Assembly: GCA_032622095.1 (NCBI GenBank)
Contig: CP136063.1
Coordinates: 6,677,814 to 6,741,813 of the forward strand
Origin: Siphonodentalium dalli
Taxonomy: Eukaryota > Mollusca > Scaphopoda > Gadilida > Siphonodentaliidae
DNA: 64,000 nucleotides
Direction of reading: 5' to 3'
Positions 20,445 through 32,833 of this stretch are shown here, piece by piece (within the stretch, counting starts at the first letter, position 1; each line of letters opens with the position of its first letter). Under the pieces are notes generated by a model. That model was not told the origin of the DNA. It did not search any database and was given only the letters and a program-made list of their open reading frames with translations. The translations under genes and the position numbers were made by a program.

Positions 20445-22568
20445 GTTATGGGACGCTTAGTGGTCGAATATGGTGTCATGTGAGGCGAAGTGAGATCAAT
20501 ATTAGGCGAGGCCGTATGCCGAGCCTAATATTGATCTCGCTGAGTCTCACGTGACACCATATCCGACCACTAAGCGTCCCGTAACGTATTTATTATGTCA
20601 GTGGGCAAAATCCAGCAAATCCATTTAATTAATCGTCGCTGTAATTTATTGTAATTTGGTAAGATAAATGTGTCGTCTATGGCCATTAACTTATGTTACG
20701 TCGCAGGGACGCGTCATGGGAGTTGAACGTCAACGCATTGAGTCAATGGCTAATTACCAAAATTAGGACAACTTGTTGAGTTTGATAATTAATGTATGAA
20801 TCTTTAGAATTCCTTAAATATATTGCATGTAGGTTTTGGTACATGGTACTATGTCATTAAATTCACAGAAAATGATTTCCGACAGATATCCCCTTTCTTG
20901 GCGCCAAAATACACCAAAAATATTACCGAGGCGACTGAGTTACTGAAAAAAACAAGATGGCGGATAAGCACCTAATATTGATTTAATATTAGGTCACCGA
21001 CCTAATATGGGTTCATATACCGTCACTATATATCGACGCTGATTGGCTAATTGCAAGAGCTGACATAATAATATAAGTTACGGGACGCTTAGTTAGGGCT
21101 TCACGGTATCCTGATTTTAATACCGACTACGGTATGGAAAATGATACCGCGATATGACTAAATATCGTCACCAATAAATTTGAGTAGAACTGTTTGATAA
21201 TGATACTAGTAGCAAGCAGACAAAAATATAGCATTGATTTGATAATGATAATTATGAACACATGTTGTTTTGACAGGTATATGAAATAAATAATTAATAT
21301 AAATGGTCCTGAGTTTCGTTCTTAAAACGACGGATAGATATATTTATAAGTGCCTGACGTAATCGGGAATTCCCTACCAATTGCGGGTCGCTTATGACAT
21401 TACAAATGAAGCTAACAGTCGCTCGTGTAAATAATAGCAGCAAACATGTATTGATTTCATATTTTATATTGTACAAACAAAACAAGATAACTAATGTGAC
21501 AAGCATAGAATAGAACTCCGTATCTGATTTTAACTTATCCATTTCGATGTATAGGACTGATATATGGCCATGTAGTTATAATGATCTAATGAGTTAGTGC
21601 ATTATACGTCTAATGCATAAGACTTTGTGGCGCTGTTGAACGCGCGTCATTGTGTCTCCACTCTCCAGATTATATATATCAATTGCCGCCCATGCAATAA
21701 GGCATGCCGACTTGATTGTCCGCAGTGTGTTGACAAACGCTTATGGAGCAGTGAGAAATAATTAATGTTTACGCCACGCTAAACCGAAGCCGTTAGCAAT
21801 GGCCTTTGTCTCTGCATTAGAGGTGTCGATGGTTGCTAAATACTTGACACTGATATAGATATCGTCGGTATTAATATCCACACCGGCGGCTACGATGTAC
21901 CGACTATTTGCATAAGTGAAACCGACTACACGGTGTCAAAAACAGTATCGCGATATGACTAAATACCGAAATACCGTGAAGCCCTACGATTAGTGGTCGG
22001 ATATGGTGTCATGTAAGGCGAAGAGAGATCAGTATTAGGAGAGGCCGTAGGCCTCGCCTAATATTGATTTGGCTGAGCCTCACATGCCACCATATCCGAC
22101 CAATAAGCGTCCCGTAACGTATTTATTATGTCAGTGGACACAATCCAGCATATATCCCTTTAATCGTCGCTGTAACTTATTGTAATTTGGTAAGTTAAAT
22201 GTGTCGTCTATGATCATTGGGAGTTGAACACAACGCATTGAGTCAATGGCTAATTACCAGAAGTAGGACATCTTGTTTAGTTTGATAGTTAATTGATGAG
22301 TCTTTAGAATTCCTCAATTATATCGCATGCAGGGTTTGGTACATGGCACTATGTATTTAAATTCACAGAAAATGATTTCCGACAGATATCCCCTTTCTTG
22401 GCGCCAAAATACTTTCTTGGCGCCAAAATACATCAACAATATTCTTGAAAAAAACAAGATGGCGGATAAGCACCTAATATTGATTTCATATTAGGTCACC
22501 GACGTAATATAGGTTCATATTCCGTCAATATATATCGACGCTGATTGGTTAATTGCAAGTGCTGACAT
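20445..22568. repeat. Two tandem units of a ~630-bp hairpin-headed repeat
   Basis: Unit 1: hairpin 20445-20585 (arms ~65 bp starting GTTA(T/C)GGGACGCTTAGTGG) plus body 20586-21076. Unit 2: the same hairpin from 21077 to 22118, split by an 893-bp hAT-like insertion, plus body 22119-22568. Bodies share CCGACAGATATCCCCTTTCT and AACAAGATGGCGGATAAGCA and their order. An inverted partial body lies at 23094-23296. Confidence 0.85.
21094..21986. mobile_element. hAT-like non-autonomous insertion
   Basis: 893 bp with TIRs TAGGGCTTCACGGTAT. It is flanked by CGCTTAGT (21086-21093) and CGATTAGT (21987-21994), an 8-bp duplication with one mismatch. Subterminal CGCGATATGACTAAATA occurs at both ends in inverted orientation. 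It interrupts the hairpin of unit 2; unit 1 gives the empty site. No transposase is present, and the 82-codon minus frame at 21294-21542 is not recognisable. Confidence 0.85.
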
Positions 22569-22997
22569 TATACAATGCTATATATACAAATCAGTTATGG
22601 AGCAAAGTTGAGAAACACACGTCTTTGATGATGTTGTGCCTGCGCCCTGCCAATTTGACAGTGCTTTTGCAATTTTGCGCAAAATAATTACATTCATCAT
22701 AGCACGGAGATGTCGGTCTACGTGACATGTATATACAACTTTGGACAACATAATTATAGTCATCATATCAAGTAGTTGCCCGTGTATATATACAAAAAAT
22801 ATTTTCCTAAAAAAATATTCCCGGCTGAGTCCACACTGATCTGAATGTACCCTTGATTACAACGTAATTACAGCGACAGCATTAATTTTCGTTAAAGATA
22901 GATTATCTCTTCTGCAACATGATTTATATAGGTTCCTGTGTATCTATATATAAACATCGTGAAACAGGCTCCCTTCGGATGGGGGACTTTATTCAGC

Positions 22998-23016
22998 GTC
23001 GGGGGGGGGGGGGGCT
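22998..23016. repeat. Poly-G tract
   Basis: Uninterrupted run of about 15 or more G between short unique flanks. Similar homopolymers: C near 34298, C near 36546, G near 37641, C near 47670. Confidence 0.8.
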
Positions 23017-23093
23017 GTGGCCCCTACACAATGGGGTTTGCAACACATATGTGCGCTTCGCTCACATGACAGACATATCGTACTCTTGTATGT

Positions 23094-23600
23094 AGATATT
23101 TATTATGTCAGCTATTGCTATTAGCCAATCAGCGCCGATAAATATTGACGGTATATGAACCCATATTAGGTCAGTGACCCCATATGAAATCAATATTAGG
23201 TGCTTATCCACCATCTTGTTTTCAGAAACTCTGTCGCCTCGGGAATTTGTCGGTGTATTCTAGCGCCGAGAAAGGAGATATTTGTCGGCAATCCAGATAT
23301 CCTGGGGGATGGTACATAAGAAATCGCCCAATTCTGATGGAAATTTCGAATAACTAGAGTATGCAGTTGCACTCGGTGTCGTTGAAGCATTGGACCTAGA
23401 ACAAATTGTTTACAAGTTGTTTTTTGTGTCATATTGTCGGGCATAATGTAGGGAACAACATATCCAAAATCCGCTAAAATCCGCTTTGGGGAAAATTCTC
23501 TATTGAAGATGGCGTCCATAATGTCTGTTGTTATCGGAAAATACTGAATTCTGCGGCAGGTGCTCCAATTAATGCCAAATTCGTATACAATTGAAATATA
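23094..23600 (-). repeat. Inverted partial copies of two local repeat families
   Basis: 23094-23296 is the reverse complement of the end of the 20.4-22.6 kb unit body. 23297-23380 matches part of the 25.5-27 kb minisatellite (CCCAGGATATCTGG region). 23390-23545 matches the dispersed repeat also seen at 25375, 39489 and 43790. The 137-codon minus frame at 23196-23609 is built from these repeats and is not a gene. Confidence 0.7.
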
Positions 23601-25370
23601 CACAAACATTGCTTAGCCGTAAACCATATACGTAGAATATTTTTCCCAAAATGGACAAAATCGAATGAAATTTACATTTAGTGCAAAATTGAATAGCTAG
23701 TCCTATACGAGTGAACAAACGCTCGGCTATTGCGAGGAAGAATGACTACAAGTATAAGAGAAACTTTTGATTAGAGATGTACGAATTCTAATTTGATGTA
23801 TCTCACGAGAGAACAAGCGAAATCAGGGTCTTGTGGAACGGTTAAATCTGGACTTTTGGGCGTCCAGAAACGGAAAAATGACGCAGTTTTATCTGTACCG
23901 CTAATCTTGAATCGTGTGATATATGTATAATTAAACAGCTAAACGGGATTTAGTAGGGATGTATTGACTACGCGGTCTTTCTCTAGAAGCAGAAATATAT
24001 GTATTCAGAGCAGTCTCACGGATGAGACCGATCACCATTTATTTTGATATCTACGGTATAAAACCTTAAAAAATTAATTGCTATAAAACGGTATGAATTA
24101 TGTTCATATTGTACTGGGGAGAATGCGTAGATCCCATTGTGCCTGTCTCAAAATAGTAGCTATAGTTGCCTCAGATCAAGTGATAAAACACGAAAAGAAT
24201 GCGTGATGGTGTACCATGAACTAAATTTATTAAATCACAAATGAGTACCATAGACTGTCTTCAATAAATTCAAAACTTGACCAAAATTGCCTACATAATT
24301 TGTGACATAGACTGTGTTTGTACCTGGAAATTATATTTGGTTTAATTCACCAATGCCACATCTACGCGAAACTTACTACGTTGTCTTCAAACGCATCACC
24401 GCGTTTACCCATTTTCCATAATGTTACACATGTCTGTTGCACACAGATCCACAACTAACAATATTGGGCGAATGTTCAACGTTGGAATAACATCTTAAAC
24501 GATGATCACCTGATATTTAGCACGATTACGTGGGTGGTAATGGTAATATATTTTCAAACAAAAATATACTGAAAACTAATAGTGTGCATTGCGCTCTAGC
24601 TTATTCTAGTTGTAAAGTGGCCACTGAAGTAATTTTAACAAAATTGTCTACTAAGAAACCGGGTTGGTAGCAGAATGAAAATTAGTCTTACATACAATGT
24701 ACTATGTACAGTCTCTTTGACCTGGTGAGATTCGGTGCTAATCCATTGAAGATATGAGTGTTTCTTTACAGTATAATAACCATTGCGACATACGTGTATC
24801 GTTTATTATCACCGGGAGTGTTGACAATTCCGGAAATATAACTAGTATTTTTACCTCTAGAGTATGCACTTAAATTTCGGCGTTGCATTCAATATTTAAT
24901 CACCATGCCGAATGAAACTACCATGCACTGTGAGGCGAAACATTAGTTCGTGTGTTGCATGCACGAGCTATTTTTGTTTTGCCCAACAGTTGGATGTTGG
25001 ATAAGCAGAACACCCAAACGTTAAAGACGTAAATCATTGGGGAGTTGACTTGCTGTGCAGTGACCGATGATCCTTCAGATTGATCTGTTTTAATGATGTG
25101 TGTACCTCTAAAGATATTTAACAACCGACCTGTATATTGCCAATACGTATTTCACTCTTATGTGGTTACCTAATATGTTGCTTTCTACGTGGTATTGTTT
25201 GGAGTTGCGGCCATTTTGACAGCCATTTCATGGCCACGATTGTATACTTTTCTGTCCGTATCACTCTACTCACTCCCGCATTCTAATTTAACACAAACTG
25301 ATATAACGGCATAATTCTGATGCCACTATATATCGTATAATGACTTATATCGAGAACTGATGTAGTATAG
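23601..25370. other. Long stretch with no recognised feature
   Basis: About 1.8 kb of AT-rich DNA. No coding frame above 70 codons, no obvious tandem or inverted repeat. Confidence 0.5.
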
Positions 25371-25520
25371 ACAACCATGTTGGACGCCATCGTGGATAAC
25401 AAAGTTTCCCCAACGCGGATTTTTGCCGATTTTGGATATGTTGTTCCTGATGCTTTTCCGCGTCGAATGACACCGAAAACAGCTTGTAAACAATTTGTTC
25501 TAGGTTCACCTCAAAATCGA
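25370..25520 (-). repeat. Dispersed repeat copy (GGAACAACATATCCAAAATC family)
   Basis: Reverse-complement match to 39489-39620 and similar to 23390-23545, 39850-39950 and 43790-43875. Shared features are a GACACC(G/A)AAA box, GGAACAACATATCCAAAATC and GATGGCGTCCA. Confidence 0.7.
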
Positions 25521-25544
25521 GTCTCAACGACCAGACTACGATAT

Positions 25545-26990
25545 ATATCCACATAACCATGATTCCAACCCGCCTTACCGACAACTGGGCCCGGTTGACC
25601 CTCGGTTGAACACCTCCAGATATACTGGGGGGATGGTATATAATAATTTGCCCAATTGTGAAGGAAATGTCGTATAATTTGAGTTTTTAGTGGCACATGC
25701 TGTCGCTCTATGCCCTCATAATCACTATTTAATACTCTAATTATACGAAATTTCCTTCAAAATTGGGCGATTTCGTATGTACCATGCCCCGTGATATCTG
25801 GAGCTGGTCAACCGAGGCCAACTGGGCCCAGTTTTCTGTATGGCGGGTTGGAATCGTGATTATGTTGACATATAGCGACAGCTTGTGCCAATAAATACTC
25901 TAATTATACGAAATTTCCTTCACTGGGCCCAGTGTTCGATAAGGCGGGTAGGAATCATGATTATGTGGACATATATCGACAGCGTGTGCCACTAAATGCT
26001 CTAATTATACGAAATTTCCTTCACAATTGGGCGATTTCTTATGTACGATCCCCCAGGATATCTGGAGGTGGTCAACCGAGAGTCAACTGGGCCCAGTTTT
26101 CTGTATGGCGGGTTGGAATCGTGATTATGTTGACATATAGCGACAGCTTGTGCCAACACATACTCTAATTATACGAAATTTCCTTCACAATTGGGCGATT
26201 TCTTATTTACCATCCCCCAGGATGTCCGGAGGTGGCCAATCGAGGATCAACAGGGCCCATTTTTCGGTAAGGCGGGTTGGAATCGTGATCACGTGGACGG
26301 TGCCAATAAATATTTTAATTATACAAAATGTCCTTCAAAATTGGGCGATCTCTTATGTACCACCCCTTATAATATCTGGAGGTGGTCAACCGAGGGTCAA
26401 CTGGGCCCAGTTTTCTGTATGGCGGGTTGGAATCGTGATTATGCTGACATAATTATAGCGACAGCTTGTGCCAATAAATACTCTAATTATACGAAATTTC
26501 CAACAAACTTGGGCGGTTTCTTATGTACCATCCCCCAGGATATCTGGAGTTGGTCTGATGAGGGCAACTGGGCTCACTTTTTGGTAAGGCGGGTAGGGAT
26601 CGTAATTATGTGGGGCATATAGCGACAGATTGTGCCAGTAGGGATCGTAATTATGTGGTATTATAGCGACAGCTTGTGCCACTAAATACTCTGATTGTAC
26701 GACATTTCCTTCAAAATTGGGCGATTTCTTATGTACCATCACCCAGGATATCTGGAGCTGGTCAACCGTGGGTCAACTGGGCCCAGTGTTCGGTAAGGCG
26801 GGTAGGAATCGTGATTATGTGGACATATAGCGACAGCTTGTGCCACTAATTGCTCTAATTATACGAAATTTCCTTCACAATTGGGCGATTTCTTATTTAC
26901 CATCCCCCCAGGATATCTGGAGGTGGTCAACCGAGGGTCAACTGGGCCCAGTTTTCTGTAAGGCGTTTGGAATCGTGATTATGTAGACAT
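25545..26990. repeat. ~165-bp minisatellite, about 8 copies with an inverted head
   Basis: Units carry CTCTAATTATACGAAATTTC, CAATTGGGCGATTTCTTATG, CCCAGGATATCTGGAGGTGG, AACTGGGCCCAGTTTTC and TATAGCGACAGCTTGTGCCA. Copies start near 25734, 25902, 26001 (short), 26164, 26314, 26481, 26691 and 26851. The first unit, 25545-25690, is in the opposite orientation. Frames within are not conserved. Confidence 0.9.
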
Positions 26991-28940
26991 ATTTAAAAGT
27001 TACAAACAATCTGAACCATATACACCTGAGCGGTCAGATGCTCGTAGCCAGTCTATATATAACCATGGGTATATGCCAAATGGCAATGAGATTAGCTGTT
27101 TCTATGTCTTGTCTGGTCATATTTACTGTTTGAACTTTGTCTGAAATAGACGCACTTTTTATACTAGAATTTGCTCGACATGAGCTTAAACAAACAGTCG
27201 ATGCGGGCAGTTTTGTCATGCTGAGACCAATGTTGTGGGCAGCTCATCGAAATATGGGCAGTTCGGAAACTGCCCGTAATTCGAATTGTTCCAAATGCTT
27301 TCCTGAGTACTGGTTGATGTTCTCAACCAATAATATCAACTGCAATATTTATATAAGCACTAAGTTAGAGTTACCCACCACTTGGCCAGAAAAGTCAAAT
27401 TTAACTTTCCATACGCTCAAAATAAAATAGCTTGGTTGTAATTAATGGGTTTCTACTCAGCGTCTATTGTAATTACTTCCGTCTTTGCAGTGGGATATTA
27501 TCTGATCCTCCCTGGTGTGCTCTCCGTATTCCTGGCTGAGAACAAACATTTATATACATAACCCGTCGTATGTGTATATGTGTGCGTATGTGTGTCTGTG
27601 TATAACTCGGTCACGCTTTTGGTGCGTTTATAACATTTCAACCATGCGTCCAATTTAGCCCAAATTTGGACCACGGCCTACATTGTGTCTCAAAATATGA
27701 CTCGCACAATTCCATGCCCATTTGTTAAAGAAAACCTGAGATCGAACATATTTGCCCTCAAGTAGACACTATTTCTTATGACGTTAATTGTCGAAATCGC
27801 ATCGCACACAAACCCACACTTGCTTGCTATTGTATAAACGAAACTCCCGTGCGTTCTACCAAAGCATTGTTGGTAATGGGTGCTAAATTAATTCGTCACA
27901 TCATGTTGAGTGTGAATATAAATAAGTCATTTTGATTTTGTCGTGGAAGTGCATGGGGTGCAGAATCGAAAGAGGACACGGTTAAAAAAGCCACAGTCCT
28001 AAGCCGATCAAGACTATACAGTTATACATGTACAACTATGCATATAACATGTTTAAAAGATCAAATTTGTGCCCGAAGCGCTCATATGGGCTACATTGTA
28101 GTGGCCTGTGGTCCTGCGTGTGACCTGTTATCGGTTATAATTTTTACCAGGGTTATAACACCAATCATGACCTATGGCAGTGAACGTTTACCATAATTGA
28201 GATCGTGAACAGTTTGCTACCATATGCTACATTTACTTTACGATTAAGCTCATTACCTGTTAGGAGTGGACAGTTACGAGGATATTATCCGACTTATATA
28301 TGGTCCACCCTACCGGTATACCGACACACATTCCTATGTGTTTATTGTTTCAACAAAGTTGATTGCTGTGGAGAACTCGTGCTTAGCGGTCAGTTTTATG
28401 CTAAGTTTCTGTGAACGTTTACGGAAACATATACAGCAACACATATTTTATCCGTCTGTATATACATATATATATAATCTAAAAATCGGGCCAATTTGGA
28501 TTACCCCCTCCCCTAAAAATTCGGGCGCCAGTTCAGCTATGCCCGTAGGTCCCTACATATTGTAGTCGACACCGGGTACTACCTCGGTATACATGCAGGG
28601 AAAGTATGTGTATATGTACCAGGTGATTGTCCGTAAATTACGGGTAAATAAATGCACTTTCTGACGCGAGTATGAACATATTCTCATGTCTATATATCAG
28701 AAATGGAATATCGCACGGACAAATGGAATGCAACAACATTTGCCTGACTAACAACAAAAGCGTCACTTTAGACAAGTCTAACCCGCACCATTATCTTCCT
28801 CGTAAAAGATACCCAAGTTAGACCCATTTGGTGCTATATATCTATATGATCCCCGTGAATTTATGTAGAACACAGACATACAGACAGGAAGACATTCGCA
28901 AATATAGATATAGATGCATTGCACAGGTAGATCCAGTTAT
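26991..28940. other. Intergenic DNA, nothing firmly recognised
   Basis: No gene I can support. The 97-codon frame at 27137-27430 and the 99-codon frame at 28266-28565 have no recognisable domain. A short TG-rich run lies near 27565-27605. Confidence 0.45.
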
Positions 28941-28947
28941 GGAAGGT

Positions 28948-29472
28948 TTAACCCTTTCATGACGGGAGCTTCCTGATTTTTTTGTGAAAACCCTGTGCCA
29001 AATCATTCTCTTATAGATGCGAGTCAAACATAGGTCGCCTCGCATATATCAGAGACTGCACTGGCCTAACAAATTATATATGTTTTTTTTAGAAATGTTA
29101 AAGAATGTAAGAAAGAATGAAAACAATTATGAAAAGTCTTAACGAATGTAAGAAATAATGATAAAAAATGTAAAAAATTGTTAAAGAATGGGAGAAAAAA
29201 ATAAAAAAAATGACGAAGAATGCAACAAAACATTATAAAAATTATAAAATTGTTAAAGAACATAAGACAAAATGATAAAATATTGTTATAGAATGTAAGA
29301 CAAAATTATAAAAATTAATAAAAATTGTTAAAGAATGTAACAAAAATTGATAAAAAATTATAAAAAGTTGTTAGGCCAATGCATTCTCTTATATATGCGA
29401 AGCGAACTATAGTCGACTCGCATATAAGAGAATGCATTGGTACATGATCCCGTCCTGGAATGTTTAATATAT
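28948..29472. mobile_element. Foldback element with hairpin termini and A-rich core
   Basis: Both ends carry ATTCTCTTATA and a GCGAGTC...TCGC hairpin. The right one, 29371-29440, is a near-perfect hairpin (CCAATGCATTCTCTTATA and complement). The ends are inverted relative to each other (ATGACGGGA left, TCCCGTC right). The core 29080-29370 is an A-rich tandem repeat of ~35-40 bp units built on TTGTTAAAGAATGTAAGA. Confidence 0.6.
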
Positions 29473-29656
29473 ATTCACTTCCATTTCTAGCTACATGGTG
29501 TTATGGAACATTTTAGAACTTCTTTCTCATACTGCTCCCTTGATTCCTCGGATTGTTGTCTCGATAGCCACATACACATAAACTTTATTTTTTTGGTGCT
29601 GTTCTAGTTTATTGAATAGTTTGTCAGTATTGTATGCATCTTGCCATAGATTGTTA

Positions 29657-32600
29657 AAGGTACTCAATCCGATTCGATGGTCCCCATATCATCAGATTCC
29701 AACAACAACAAATTTGTTTGAAATGCCGCTTTAGTTACCAGAATCGATTAATAGCCCAAAAAATAAGTCAACAATAGTATACAATTGGTAACTTTTATTA
29801 TGTTTGTAAAACATATTAAAAGATTTAATTTTCTCGGAGTAACTATTAATCATCTCTATTTGCCTTCACTCTAAGAATTTTTTTTTCCTAATTGTTCATT
29901 GGATCGCTCGATCAATAGTCCGTGGAATATCTTGTGATAGGAATAATATTTGTTCTACGAATAAAGTAATTATGCTATGATCTTGGCAGTTTAGCATGCT
30001 TTCGCCTATATGTCTTCGTATCCCAATAAATATTCACATTGTCTAATTCATTCTTCGTTCATGCGCTACAACACGCATGTCACATACTAGCCTGTCATTT
30101 AATTTCCACGTAGTAATAATATTTGTTCTCTTCTTTACCGTTGGTCGACATGCAGACGCGTTTATTTCATATTTGAATTGACTTTTACTACCGACCGATC
30201 GAAATTCTGTTCGACGTATCGATAACTTTATTTTCCCCGCCCACCCCGTATTTCCAATATAATTTAGGATTGTATTCCAATGATTCTCCTAAAACATACT
30301 ACAGGGGCCTGTTTAGCCATTAGCCAAAAAAATAATATAAATTGAATGGTATACATGTACATGTTATACTTTTCCAATTCTCTTCTATTATTGTATTATC
30401 ATACTTTGAAATATTGATACTATTTACTGTAAACCAATTAACTGAAAATAATAGTACATGTATTGAGATTTTTTAATAATTTATAATTATTAATATGTTA
30501 TATAAGCATATGCATATTGGGGAGCTAGTAGTTACGCTCCCCAATATATTTCGGCAAATAAATATATATAAATCTATCACATTGTAAGAGTTCTCCATTG
30601 CCCAAAACCTGTTATTTATCAACATTTTGTTCAACAAAATTTTACCGGTGTGTCAAATAAGCCACCTGATTTAGAGTTGCTCATCTTCATCCGCAATTTG
30701 GTCCGATACCGTCTTATCGTCGACTGTTACTCGGCCACTAAATATTATTGGTGGTGAAAAATAATGAAATTAAAAAAATCGATATATGATCACTCTGAAC
30801 TTTGATGGTGGGTTCCTCGACTCGAATCAACTATATACGATATACGATATACGACACAGAACAAACCGCTGTACCGAGTCGGCAGAAACTTACAGGGTGA
30901 ACTACACCGTTGTAAGATGAGGGATGGGGACACGGGGAGTAACGGGGTAAACCTGTCTTCGATAACATGTAATAAATCTAGGTACACATTTAGAAGCGCC
31001 ACATGGAACACTTAGAAGTGAAATAAACTAATAATAGTATATATGCTTGGTGTTTTACAATTTTGGAAATAGGAGCATACTATATGACAAGGGTATGCGT
31101 ACCTGTATCGTAGAATCATGCACCGTTATAGTTAAATATATGTGCAAATTAAAGTTTATTAAGCATCAGTATCATGATTGTCATATACTGGCAGTTTAAG
31201 ATAATGATGGGACCGTGGTACATATTTGGGTTTTAACAATTTTGAAATTCAGAACGTATGCATAGTCCGCGATGTATCAAAAGGGTTAATTTTAAAATTC
31301 AGAATTATGCACATGAGTAAGCAGGTGTAGATTTGTAAGTAATAGTGTATAGGTCTGTAGTAATATAAATGAAATGTCACTTGTATCGTCATCAGTGCTG
31401 TAACCCGGTAATGGAGCGTTTAAGCAAAATAGCATCGTTTTTCGGTACTTTAAACAAATAACAAGTACAGATTGAACTACACTTAGGGAGAATACTTCAT
31501 ATCTTCGAAAGACATATTGATCAGAATTAACCCGTATGGTGCCCCTCACAGACGCGAGAAGACGACTCTCAGTAATATATTATTCTATTTGTGGGAGGCT
31601 CCCTACAGGGATGATAATTTAATGAAGAATGATATAAATACTTCATATCTTCGAATGACATATTTTCGGATTTGCCTTTGATGCATGTCCCCTCTTGGTT
31701 CAAAACAAAATTTCCGATAGTTTTTTATATTGTAGAGTAATGCCATGACCGTACACGTTTTACTCCCAATCAGGTGTACATAGCTGATTGATCGACATGA
31801 TCCAGTTACTTTCCCACCACATTATACATATCGTGTACAAATTATAAAGCCTTGCACGAAATTGATTTCAGAGAAAACCCCGCATATGTAGATAATTTAA
31901 ATAATTTAGGTCAAATTTGTGGACTGAAATGGTCACCAGATGAAAACAATCTAAACTTATGGGTTGTCAGGATCGATCTGCGGCTTTGATACCCGAAATT
32001 ATGGTGGGTACCCACACTTGGATGCAGATAGTATTTTTGCGAACCGCTTTGCAGGCTAGACAATTTTAAGGTTACTTAAAATATTTGTCTATTGATACAC
32101 GCATTATCCGCCATATATGACTGATAATTATGTTTCAAACGAACTACCTAACGTCAAGAATTGTCTATTATCTATGATAAAATCGTAAATGAGTCGGAAT
32201 TTCTATTAAATTTATCGGGGTGAGAGCAAGCTATGGTCGCTATCCCATTTAGGGAACATTACGTTTTGAATAGTGGATGTCACCATTTAACTGGGATATA
32301 TATAGATTCATCTGAGGGAAGATATGTTCATTTATCAAAACCGCATGGTCTGGATTGGTGATACATGTATATACCCTCGGGTTTGGCGATACCACGTACA
32401 CTGGGGTGAGATAGCTATATTTTGAGTAAATAAATGATTAGCCGTTAAAGATGCATAGTCCGAATTAACGCTCCCAAGTTACTATTTATTTGGCATCGGG
32501 GATAAACAATATTTGATTCGAGTCGAGGAAACCACCCATCAAAGCTCACAGTGGTCAGATATCGATTTTTTTTTTAATTTTATTTGTCGAAATGTTAAAT

Positions 32601-32831
32601 TATTTGTGGCCCAGTAAAAGTCGTCAAATCGAAGGTATCGGATGAAATTGCGGATGAAGATGGATAATTCTAAAATCAAGTGGTAATACGAAATTTTATA
32701 CCATAGTTGACAGCGGTTAGCAATATTGTGTTGTATTTAATCGATTCTGATAACAAAAGCATGTTTGGAAGAAATGTTGTTGTTGTTGTAAAATGATGGT
32801 ATGGGGACCATCTGATCGGATTGAGTACCTT
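29657..32831. mobile_element. ~3.2-kb TIR element without recognised transposase
   Basis: Ends AAGGTACTCAATCCGAT and complement, with TA on both sides (29655-29656, 32832-32833). Long inverted arms follow: 29657-29760 pairs with 32725-32831, and 30665-30835 pairs with 32505-32695. The left arm is split by ~900 bp (29765-30660) missing from the right arm, probably a later insertion. A direct duplication TACTTCATATCTTCGAA occurs at ~31494 and ~31642. No frame resembles a transposase. Confidence 0.65.
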
Positions 32832-32833
32832 TA

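Noticed and set aside
23196-23609. 137-codon minus-strand frame
   Set aside because: Composed of pieces of three different repeats; no domain.
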